Source: Cyclina sinensis
Lineage: Eukaryota > Mollusca > Bivalvia > Venerida > Veneridae
NCBI GenBank assembly: GCA_012932295.1
Contig: JAAONU010000016.1
Location: forward strand, 29,077,290 to 29,141,289
DNA length: 64,000 nt
Reading direction: 5' to 3'
A program made the position numbers and the translations under genes. Under the pieces are notes generated by a model, which did no database searches, had not been told where the DNA came from, and worked only from the letters and a program-made list of their open reading frames with translations. Positions 52,961 through 64,000 of this stretch are shown here, piece after piece. How positions within the stretch are numbered: the stretch's first letter is position 1; each line of letters starts with the position of its first letter.

Positions 52961-53850
52961 AAGAATAGTTTGTAAAACATACATGTCCCCCAGCAGCACC
53001 TAATTGCTTGTGGTTGGGCCAAAGCATTCTCTAGTTATTGATCAGAAACTGTTTTTAGGTTCAAGGTCCCTGTGGCCTTCACCTTTGACCTAATGACCTC
53101 AAAATCAATAGGGGTCATCTAATGGTGATGACCAACCAGCATACCAAGTTTGGTGAACCTACATCAAACCATTTAGTTATTGATTGGAAACCGTTATTAG
53201 GATGAAAGTCTCTGTGAGCTTGACCTTTGACCAAATGACCTCAAAATCAATTGGGGTCATCTACTGGTGATGACCAACCAGCATACCAAGTTTGGTGAAC
53301 CTAGGTCAAAGCATTCTCAAGTTATTGATTGGAACCCGTTTTCAGGAACAAGGTCCCTATGATCTTGACCTTTGACCTAATGACCTCAAAATCAATAGGG
53401 GTCATCTACTGGTGATGACAAACCAGCAAACCAAGTTTGGTGAACCTAGGTCTAAGCGTTCTCTAGTTATTGATCAAATCGTTTTTAGGATGAAAGTCTC
53501 TGTGATCTTGACCTTTGACCTAATGACCTCAAAATCAATAGGGGTCATTTAATGGTGATGACCAACCAGCACACCAAGTTTGATGAACCTAGGTCAAAGC
53601 GTTCTCTAGTTATTGATCGGAAACCGTTTTTAGGCTGAAAGTCCCTGTGAGCTTGACCTTTGACCAAATGACTTCAAAATCAATAGGGGTCATCTTCTGT
53701 TGATGACTAACCAGCATGCCAAGTTTGGTGAACGTAGGTCAAAGCGTTCTCTAGTTATTGATCGGAAATGAAGTGTCTACAGACCAACCGACCGACATTT
53801 GCAAAACTATATGTCCCCTCATCTTCGATGGGGGGCATAACAATACATGT
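52961..53850 (-). mobile_element. GCCCCCC element, single shorter copy next to the array
   Basis: Starts ACAAGAATAGTTTGTAAAAC and holds about six 145-bp monomers. Its last ~170 bp (from 'cagcatgccaagtttggtga' through TGGGGGGCATAACAATACAT) is almost identical to the end of each unit in the adjacent array. It may be the ancestral, unamplified form. Confidence 0.78.
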
Positions 53851-53857
53851 TAAAACA

Positions 53858-56800
53858 AGAGGGCCATGATGGCCCTATATCGCTCACCTGAGTACCATGC
53901 AACCAAAGAAATGAATGAAAGAAAAAAAACAAGATGCTATGTCTCCCTATGCACCTAACTGAAGCATGGGCAAAGAAAGTTAAAACAGTACTCTAGTAAC
54001 TTCCATTATAAAGGTCCCTGTGACATTGACCTTTGTCCTCCTAAGTTCTTCTACTTAGTTATGAAGTTTGTAGACTCCTTGAGTTACTTAGCAATAATGA
54101 TTTTTACTCTACAGGTCTCGAACCTTATATGAACAAGAAATGTTTGTAAAACATACATGCCCCCCAGCAGCACCTAATTGCTTGTGGTTGCGCCAAAGCG
54201 TTCTCTAGTTATTGATCAGAAACTGTTTTTAGGATCCAGGTCCCTGTGGCATTGACCTTTGACCTAATGTCCTCAAAATCAATAGGGGTCATCTACTGGT
54301 GATGACCAACCAGCATACCAAGTTTGATGAACTTAGGTCAAAGCATTCTCTAGTTATTGATCGGAAACCGTTTTTTTAGGATAAAGGTCCCTGTGAGCTT
54401 GACCTTTGACCTAATGACCTCAAAATCATTTGGGGTCATCTACTGGTGATGACCAACCAGCATACCAAGTTTGATGAACCAAGGTCAAAGCGTTCTCTAG
54501 TTATTGATCGGAAACCGTTTTTAGGATGATAGTCTCTGTGATCTTGACCTTTGACCAAATGACCTCAAAGTCAATAGGGTATTCTACTGGTGATGACCAA
54601 CCAGCATACCAAGTTTTGTGAACCTAGGTCAAAGCCTTTCTAGTTATTGATCAGAAACCGTTTTTAGGATGAAGGTCCCTGTGAGCTTGACCTTTGACCT
54701 AATGACCTCAAAATCAACAGGGGTCATCTACTGGTGATGACCAACCAGCATACCAATTTTGTTGAACCTAGGTCAAAGCCTTTGTAGTTATTGATCAGAT
54801 ACCGTTTTTAGGATGAAGGTCCATGTGAGCTTGACCTTTGACCTAATTACCTCAAAATCAATAGGGGTCATCTACTGGTGATGACAAACCAACATACCAA
54901 GTTTGGTGAACCTAGGTCAAAGCGTTCTCTAGTTATTGATCGGAAACCGTTTTTAAGGATGAAAGTCTCTGTGATCTTGACCTTTGACCTAATGACCTCA
55001 AAGTCATGTACTGATGATGACCAACAGGCATACCAAGTTTGGTGAACCTAGGTCAAAGCATTCTCTAGTTATTGATCAGAAACCATTTTTTAAAATGAAG
55101 GTCCCTGTGAGCTTTACCTTTGACCTAATGACCTCAAAATCAATAGTGGTCATCTACAGGTTGTGACCAACCAGCATACCAAGTTTGGTGAACCTAGGTC
55201 AAAGCGTTCTCTAGTTATTGATCGGAAACCATCTTTAGGATGAAAGTCTCTGTTATCTTGACCTTTGACCTAATGACCTTAAAGTTAATAGGGGTCATCT
55301 ACTTGTGATGACCAACCAGCATACCAAGTTTGGTGAACCTAGGTCAAAGCATTCTCTAGTTATTGAACGGGAACCGTCTTTAGGATGAAGGTCCCTGTGA
55401 GCTTGACCTTTGACCTAATGACCTCAAAATCAATAGGGGTCATTTAATGGTGATGACCAACCAGCACACCAAGTTTGGTGAACCTAGGTCAAAGCGTTCT
55501 CTAGTTATTGATCGGAAACCGTTTTTAGGATGAAAGTCTCTGTGATCTTGACCTTTGACCAAATGACCTCAAAGTCAATAGGGTCATCTACTGGTGATGA
55601 CCAACCAGCATGCCAAGTTTGGTGAACGTAGGTCAAAGCGTTCTCTAGTTATTGATCGGAAATGAAGTGTCTACAGACCAACCGACCGACATTTGCAAAA
55701 CTATATGCCCCCTCATCTTCGATGGGGGGCATAACAATACATGTTAAAACAAGAGGGCCATGATGGCCCTATATCGCTCACCTGAGTACCATGCAACCAA
55801 AGAAATGAATGAAAGAAATAAAAACTAGATGCTATGTCTCCCCATGCACCTAACTGAAGCATGGGCAAAGAAAGTTAAAACAGTACTCTAGTAACTTCCA
55901 TTATAAAGGTCCCTGTGACATTGACCTTTGTCCTCCTAAGTTCTTCTACTTAGTTATGAAGTTTGTAGACTCCTTAAGTTACTTAGCAATAATGATTTTT
56001 ACTCTACAGGTCTCGAACCTTATATGAACAAGAAATGTTTGTAAAACATACATGCCCCCCAGCAGCACCTAATTGCTTGTGGTTGGGCCAAAGCGTTCTC
56101 TAGTTATTGATCAGAAACTGTTTTTAGGATCAAGGTCCCTGTGGCATTGACCTTTGACCTAATGTCCTCAAAATCAATAGGGGTCATCTACTGGTGATGA
56201 CCAACCAGCATACCAAGTTTGATGAACTTAGGTCAAAGCATTCTCTAGTTATTGATCGGAAACCGTTTTTTAGGATAAAGGTCCCTGTGAGCTTGACCTT
56301 TGACCTAATGACCTCAAAATCATTTGGGGTCATCTACTGGTGATGACCAACCAGCATACCAAGTTTGATGAACCAAGGTCAAAGCGTTCTCTAGTTATTG
56401 ATCGGAAACCGTTTTTAGGATGATAGTCTCTGTGATCTTGACCTTTGACCAAATGACCTCAAAGTCAATAGGGTATTCTACTGGTGATGACCAACCAGCA
56501 TACCAAGTTTTGTGAACCTAGGTCAAAGCCTTTCTAGTTATTGATCAGAAACCGTTTTTAGGATGAAGGTCCCTGTGAGCTTGACCTTTGACCTAATGAC
56601 CTCAAAATCAACAGGGGTCATCTACTGGTGATGACCAACCAGCATACCAATTTTGTTGAACCTAGGTCAAAGCCTTTGTAGTTATTGATCAGATACCGTT
56701 TTTAGGATGAAGGTCCATGTGAGCTTGACCTTTGACCTAATTACCTCAAAATCAATAGGGGTCATCTACTGGTGATGACAAACCAACATACCAAGTTTGG

Positions 56801-59800
56801 TGAACCTAGGTCAAAGCGTTCTCTAGTTATTGATCGGAAACCGTTTTTAAGGATGAAAGTCTCTGTGATCTTGACCTTTGACCTAATGACCTCAAAGTCA
56901 TGTACTGATGATGACCAACAGGCATACCAAGTTTGGTGAACCTAGGTCAAAGCATTCTCTAGTTATTGATTAGAAACCATTTTTTAAAATGAAGGTCCCT
57001 GTGAGCTTTACCTTTGACCTAATGACCTCAAAATCAATAGTGGTCATCTACAGGTTGTGACCAACCAGCATACCAAGTTTGGTGAACCTAGGTCAAAGCG
57101 TTCTCTAGTTATTGATCGGAAACCATCTTTAGGATGAAAGTCTGTTATCTTGACCTTTGACCTAATGACCTTAAAGTTAATAGGGGTCATCTACTTGTGA
57201 TGACCAACCAGCATACCAAGTTTGGTGAACCTAGGTCAAAGCATTCTCTAGTTATTGAACGGGAACCGTCTTTAGGATGAAGGTCCCTGTGAGCTTGACC
57301 TTTGACCTAATGACCTCAAAATCAATAGGGGTCATTTAATGGTGATGACCAACCAGCACACCAAGTTTGGTGAACCTAGGTCAAAGCGTTCTCTAGTTAT
57401 TGATCGGAAACCGTTTTTAGGATGAAAGTCTCTGTGATCTTGACCTTTGACCAAATGACCTCAAAGTCAATAGGGTCATCTACTGGTGATGACCAACCAG
57501 CATGCCAAGTTTGGTGAACGTAGGTCAAAGCGTTCTCTAGTTATTGATCGGAAATGAAGTGTCTACAGACCAACCGACCGACATTTGCAAAACTATATGC
57601 CCCCTCATCTTCGATGGGGGGCATAACAATACATGTTAAAACAAGAGGGCCATGATGGCCCTATATCGCTCACCTGAGTACCATGCAACCAAAGAAATGA
57701 ATGAAAGAAATAAAAACTAGATGCTATGTCTCCCCATGCACCTAACTGAAGCATGGGCAAAGAAAGTTAAAACAGTACTCTAGTAACTTCCATTATAAAG
57801 GTCCCTGTGACATTGACCTTTGTCCTCCTAAGTTCTTCTACTTAGTTATGAAGTTTGTAGACTCCTTAAGTTACTTAGCAATAATGATTTTTACTCTACA
57901 GGTCTCGAACCTTATATGAACAAGAAATGTTTGTAAAACATACATGCCCCCCAGCAGCACCTAATTGCTTGTGGTTGGGCCAAAGCGTTCTCTAGTTATT
58001 GATCAGAAACTGTTTTAGGATCAAGGTCCCTGTGGCATTGACCTTTGACCTAATGTCCTCAAAATCAATAGGGGTCATCTACTGGTGATGACCAACCAGC
58101 ATACCAAGTTTGATGAACTTAGGTCAAAGCATTCTCTAGTTATTGATCGGAAACCGTTTTTTAGGATAAAGGTCCCTGTGAGCTTGACCTTTGACCTAAT
58201 GACCTCAAAATCATTTGGGGTCATCTACTGGTGATGACCAACCAGCATACCAAGTTTGATGAACCAAGGTCAAAGCGTTCTCTAGTTATTGATCGGAAAC
58301 CGTTTTTAGGATGATAGTCTCTGTGATCTTGACCTTTGACCAAATGACCTCAAAGTCAATAGGGTATTCTACTGGTGATGACCAACCAGCATACCAAGTT
58401 TTGTGAACCTAGGTCAAAGCCTTTCTAGTTATTGATCAGAAACCGTTTTTAGGATGAAGGTCCCTGTGAGCTTGACCTTTGACCTAATGACCTCAAAATC
58501 AACAGGGGTCATCTACTGGTGATGACCAACCAGCATACCAATTTTGTTGAACCTAGGTCAAAGCCTTTGTAGTTATTGATCAGATACCGTTTTTAGGATG
58601 AAGGTCCATGTGAGCTTGACCTTTGACCTAATTACCTCAAAATCAATAGGGGTCATCTACTGGTGATGACAAACCAACATACCAAGTTTGGTGAACCTAG
58701 GTCAAAGCGTTCTCTAGTTATTGATCGGAAACCGTTTTTAAGGATGAAAGTCTCTGTGATCTTGACCTTTGACCTAATGACCTCAAAGTCATGTACTGAT
58801 GATGACCAACAGGCATACCAAGTTTGGTGAACCTAGGTCAAAGCATTCTCTAGTTATTGATCAGAAACCATTTTTTAAAATGAAGGTCCCTGTGAGCTTT
58901 ACCTTTGACCTAATGACCTCAAAATCAATAGTGGTCATCTACAGGTTGTGACCAACCAGCATACCAAGTTTGGTGAACCTAGGTCAAAGCGTTCTCTAGT
59001 TATTGATCGGAAACCATCTTTAGGATGAAAGTCTCTGTTATCTTGACCTTTGACCTAATGACCTTAAAGTTAATAGGGGTCATCTACTTGTGATGACCAA
59101 CCAGCATACCAAGTTTGGTGAACCTAGGTCAAAGCATTCTCTAGTTATTGAACGGGAACCGTCTTTAGGATGAAGGTCCCTGTGAGCTTGACCTTTGACC
59201 TAATGACCTCAAAATCAATAGGGGTCATTTAATGGTGATGACCAACCAGCACACCAAGTTTGGTGAACCTAGGTCAAAGCGTTCTCTAGTTATTGATCGG
59301 AAACCGTTTTTAGGATGAAAGTCTCTGTGATCTTGACCTTTGACCAAATGACCTCAAAGTCAATAGGGTCATCTACTGGTGATGACCAACCAGCATGCCA
59401 AGTTTGGTGAACGTAGGTCAAAGCGTTGTCTAGTTATTGATCGGAAATGAAGTGTCTACAGACCAACCGACCGACATTTGCAAAACTATATGCCCCCTCA
59501 TCTTCGATGGGGGGCATAACAATACATGTTAAAACAAGAGGGCCATGATGGCCCTATATCGCTCACCTGAGTACCATGCAACCAAAGAAATGAATGAAAG
59601 AAATAAAAACTAGATGCTATGTCTCCCCATGCACCTAACTGAAGCATGGGCAAAGAAAGTTAAAACAGTACTCTAGTAACTTCCATTATAAAGGTCCCTG
59701 TGACATTGACCTTTGTCCTCCTAAGTTCTTCTACTTAGTTATGAAGTTTGTAGACTCCTTAAGTTACTTAGCAATAATGATTTTTACTCTACAGGTCTCG

Positions 59801-62800
59801 AACCTTATATGAACAAGAAATGTTTGTAAAACATACATGCCCCCCAGCAGCACCTAATTGCTTGTGGTTGGGCCAAAGCGTTCTCTAGTTATTGATCAGA
59901 AACTGTTTTAGGATCAAGGTCCCTGTGGCATTGACCTTTGACCTAATGTCCTCAAAATCAATAGGGGTCATCTACTGGTGATGACCAACCAGCATACCAA
60001 GTTTGATGAACTTAGGTCAAAGCATTCTCTAGTTATTGATCGGAAACCGTTTTTTAGGATAAAGGTCCCTGTGAGCTTGACCTTTGACCTAATGACCTCA
60101 AAATCATTTGGGGTCATCTACTGGTGATGACCAACCAGCATACCAAGTTTGATGAACCAAGGTCAAAGCGTTCTCTAGTTATTGATCGGAAACCGTTTTT
60201 AGGATGATAGTCTCTGTGATCTTGACCTTTGACCAAATGACCTCAAAGTCAATAGGGTATTCTACTGGTGATGACCAACCAGCATACCAAGTTTTGTGAA
60301 CCTAGGTCAAAGCCTTTCTAGTTATTGATCAGAAACCGTTTTTAGGATGAAGGTCCCTGTGAGCTTGACCTTTGACCTAATGACCTCAAAATCAACAGGG
60401 GTCATCTACTGGTGATGACCAACCAGCATACCAATTTTGTTGAACCTAGGTCAAAGCCTTTGTAGTTATTGATCAGATACCGTTTTTAGGATGAAGGTCC
60501 ATGTGAGCTTGACCTTTGACCTAATTACCTCAAAATCAATAGGGGTCATCTACTGGTGATGACAAACCAACATACCAAGTTTGGTGAACCTAGGTCAAAG
60601 CGTTCTCTAGTTATTGATCGGAAACCGTTTTTAAGGATGAAAGTCTCTGTGATCTTGACCTTTGACCTAATGACCTCAAAGTCATGTACTGATGATGACC
60701 AACAGGCATACCAAGTTTGGTGAACCTAGGTCAAAGCATTCTCTAGTTATTGATCAGAAACCATTTTTTAAAATGAAGGTCCCTGTGAGCTTTACCTTTG
60801 ACCTAATGACCTCAAAATCAATAGTGGTCATCTACAGGTTGTGACCAACCAGCATACCAAGTTTGGTGAACCTAGGTCAAAGCGTTCTCTAGTTATTGAT
60901 CGGAAACCATCTTTAGGATGAAAGTCTCTGTTATCTTGACCTTTGACCTAATGACCTTAAAGTTAATAGGGGTCATCTACTTGTGATGACCAACCAGCAT
61001 ACCAAGTTTGGTGAACCTAGGTCAAAGCATTCTCTAGTTATTGAACGGGAACCGTCTTTAGGATGAAGGTCCCTGTGAGCTTGACCTTTGACCTAATGAC
61101 CTCAAAATCAATAGGGGTCATTTAATGGTGATGACCAACCAGCACACCAAGTTTGGTGAACCTAGGTCAAAGCGTTCTCTAGTTATTGATCGGAAACCGT
61201 TTTTAGGATGAAAGTCTCTGTGATCTTGACCTTTGACCAAATGACCTCAAAGTCAATAGGGTCATCTACTGGTGATGACCAACCAGCATGCCAAGTTTGG
61301 TGAACGTAGGTCAAAGCGTTCTCTAGTTATTGATCGGAAATGAAGTGTCTACAGACCAACCGACCGACATTTGCAAAACTATATGCCCCCTCATCTTCGA
61401 TGGGGGGCATAACAATACATGTTAAAACAAGAGGGCCATGATGGCCCTATATCGCTCACCTGAGTACCATGCAACCAAAGAAATGAATGAAAGAAATAAA
61501 AACTAGATGCTATGTCTCCCCATGCACCTAACTGAAGCATGGGCAAAGAAAGTTAAAACAGTACTCTAGTAACTTCCATTATAAAGGTCCCTGTGACATT
61601 GACCTTTGTCCTCCTAAGTTCTTCTACTTAGTTATGAAGTTTGTAGACTCCTTAAGTTACTTAGCAATAATGATTTTTACTCTACAGGTCTCGAACCTTA
61701 TATGAACAAGAAATGTTTGTAAAACATACATGCCCCCCAGCAGCACCTAATTGCTTGTGGTTGGGCCAAAGCGTTCTCTAGTTATTGATCAGAAACTGTT
61801 TTAAGGATCAAGGTCCCTGTGGCATTGACCTTTGACCTAATGTCCTCAAAATCAATAGGGGTCATCTACTGGTGATGACCAACCAGCATACCAAGTTTGA
61901 TGAACTTAGGTCAAAGCATTCTCTAGTTATTGATCGGAAACCGTTTTTTTAGGATAAAGGTCCCTGTGAGCTTGACCTTTGACCTAATGACCTCAAAATC
62001 ATTTGGGGTCATCTACTGGTGATGACCAACCAGCATACCAAGTTTGATGAACCAAGGTCAAAGCGTTCTCTAGTTATTGATCGGAAACCGTTTTTAGGAT
62101 GATAGTCTCTGTGATCTTGACCTTTGACCAAATGACCTCAAAGTCAATAGGGTCATCTACTGGTGATGACCAACCAGCATACCAAGTTTTGTGAACCTAG
62201 GTCAAAGCCTTTCTAGTTATTGATCAGAAACCGTTTTTAGGATGAAGGTCCCTGTGAGCTTGACCTTTGACCTAATGACCTCAAAATCAACAGGGGTCAT
62301 CTACTGGTGATGACCAACCAGCATACCAATTTTGTTGAACCTAGGTCAAAGCCTTTGTAGTTATTGATCAGATACCGTTTTTAGGATGAAGGTCCATGTG
62401 AGCTTGACCTTTGACCTAATTACCTCAAAATCAATAGGGGTCATCTACTGGTGATGACAAACCAACATACCAAGTTTGGTGAACCTAGGTAAAAAGCGTT
62501 CTCTAGTTATTGATCGGAAACCGTTTTTAAGGATGAAAGTCTCTGTGATCTTGACCTTTGACCTAATGACCTCAAAGTCATGTACTGATGATGACCAACA
62601 GGCATACCAAGTTTGGTGAACCTAGGTCAAAGCATTCTCTAGTTATTGATCAGAAACCATTTTTTAAAATGAAGGTCCCTGTGAGCTTTACCTTTGACCT
62701 AATGACCTCAAAATCAATAGTGGTCATCTACAGGTTGTGACCAACCAGCATACCAAGTTTGGTGAACCTAGGTCAAAGCGTTCTCTAGTTATTGATCGGA

Positions 62801-64000
62801 AACCATCTTTAGGATGAAAGTCTCTGTTATCTTGACCTTTGACCTAATGACCTTAAAGTTAATAGGGGTCATCTACTTGTGATGACCAACCAGCATACCA
62901 AGTTTGGTGAACCTAGGTCAAAGCATTCTCTAGTTATTGAACGGGAACCGTCTTTAGGATGAAGGTCCCTGTGAGCTTGACCTTTGACCTAATGACCTCA
63001 AAATCAATAGGGGTCATTTAATGGTGATGACCAACCAGCACACCAAGTTTGGTGAACCTAGGTCAAAGCGTTCTCTAGTTATTGATCGGAAACCGTTTTT
63101 AGGATGAAAGTCTCTGTGATCTTGACCTTTGACCAAATGACCTCAAAGTCAATAGGGTCATCTACTGGTGATGACCAACCAGCATGCCAAGTTTGGTGAA
63201 CGTAGGTCAAAGCGTTGTCTAGTTATTGATCGGAAATGAAGTGTCTACAGACCAACCGACCGACATTTGCAAAACTATATGCCCCCTCATCTTCGATGGG
63301 GGGCATAACAATACATGTTAAAACAAGAGGGCCATGATGGCCCTATATCGCTCACCTGAGTACCATGCAACCAAAGAAATGAATGAAAGAAATAAAAACT
63401 AGATGCTATGTCTCCCCATGCACCTAACTGAAGCATGGGCAAAGAAAGTTAAAACAGTACTCTAGTAACTTCCATTATAAAGGTCCCTGTGACATTGACC
63501 TTTGTCCTCCTAAGTTCTTCTACTTAGTTATGAAGTTTGTAGACTCCTTAAGTTACTTAGCAATAATGATTTTTACTCTACAGGTCTCGAACCTTATATG
63601 AACAAGAAATGTTTGTAAAACATACATGCCCCCCAGCAGCACCTAATTGCTTGTGGTTGGGCCAAAGCGTTCTCTAGTTATTGATCAGAAGCTGTTTTTA
63701 GGATCAAGGTCCCTGTGGCATTGACCTTTGACCTAATGTCCTCAAAATCAATAGGGGTCATCTACTGGTGATGACCAACCAGCATACCAAGTTTGATGAA
63801 CTTAGGTCAAAGCATTCTCTAGTTATTGATCGGAAACCATTTTTTAGGATAAAGGTCCCTGTGAGCTTGACCTTTGACCTAATGACCTCAAAATCAATTG
63901 GGGTCATCTACTGGTGATGACCAACCAGCATACCAAGTTTGATGAACCAAGGTCAAAGCGTTCTCTAGTTATTGATCGGAAACCGTTTTTAGGATGATAG
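53858..64000 (-). repeat. Higher-order tandem array, ~1,893-bp units, >5 copies, continues past window
   Basis: GGGCCATGATGGCCC marks unit starts at 53,861, 55,755, 57,647, 59,540, 61,433 and 63,329, spacings 1,892-1,896. Units differ from each other only by rare substitutions and T-run or dinucleotide indels. Each unit has a family-1 end fragment (about 340 bp) followed by a complete GCCCCCC-type element holding eleven monomers of 136-147 bp (first unit: TTCTCTAGTT-type starts at 54,201, 54,346, 54,493 and so on to 55,641). Monomers within a unit differ clearly from each other, as in higher-order satellite repeats. No gene is present. Confidence 0.93.

Noticed and set aside
54990..55030. Hammerhead ribozyme (CTGATGA motif in satellite monomer)
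   Set aside because: CTGATGA is present, but the matching stem and the GAAA core at the right spacing are not. A covariance-model search would be needed to overturn this.
54201..64000. CRISPR-like array of regularly spaced repeats
   Set aside because: Repeats are contiguous ~145-bp monomers in a eukaryotic intron, with no short repeat/unique spacer pattern and no cas genes.

Overview
The window reads as a piece of a bivalve mollusc genome, most likely a heterodont clam. It is AT-rich, has spliced genes with long introns, and is packed with mollusc-type interspersed repeats. These include elements ending in a GGGCCATGATGGCCC hairpin next to GCTCACCTGAG, cores rich in AGGTCA motifs, CGTCCGTC runs, tRNA-derived SINEs and TTAA MITEs. 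The taxon is inferred from repeat style and protein similarity only. All coordinates were counted by hand: exon edges should be good to a base or two, repeat edges to about 10-50 bases.

Two genes can be supported. (1) MCMBP, the mini-chromosome maintenance complex-binding protein, lies on the minus strand. Eleven exons from 52,700 down to the stop at 26,179 have consistent GT-AG sites and phases. They sum to 1,470 nt, exactly 490 codons, which is residues about 150 to the end of a roughly 640-residue protein. The N-terminal exons must lie beyond the right edge. (2) The last four coding exons (10,428-11,996, plus strand) of an unrecognised type I membrane protein: a cysteine-rich ectodomain ending in CCC-x4-C, one transmembrane helix and a short basic tail with no kinase. 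Its 5' exons were not found.

The rest is repeats, often nested three deep. From 1 to 10.4 kb: arrays of about 160-bp monomers and hairpin-ended elements inserted in one another. From 12.8 to 17.3 kb: a 73-bp minisatellite broken by a SINE and by a mariner remnant that itself holds a third repeat. From 17.7 to 21.5 kb: three copies of a 0.63-kb tandem duplication, two of them carrying different insertions, so the intact copies serve as empty sites. From 21.5 to 26 kb: decayed repeats and a TTAA MITE. From 26.2 to 52.7 kb: MCMBP exons separated by repeat-filled introns, including two more TTAA MITEs-with-tRNA-like cores and a pogo/Tigger-like element. From 52.7 to 64 kb: the 5'-most visible MCMBP intron, nearly all of it a higher-order array of about 1,893-bp units, each made of eleven diverged monomers of about 145 bp plus a hairpin-element fragment. 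More than five near-identical units are present and the array runs off the window.

The most interesting theme is that several unrelated-looking repeat families share one design: hairpin termini, a CGTCCGTC spacer and a core of about 145-170-bp monomers carrying direct repeats of AGGTCA (DR1, DR2 and TCAAGGTCA), the DNA half-site of nuclear receptors. No CRISPR array, rRNA gene or intact transposase was seen.
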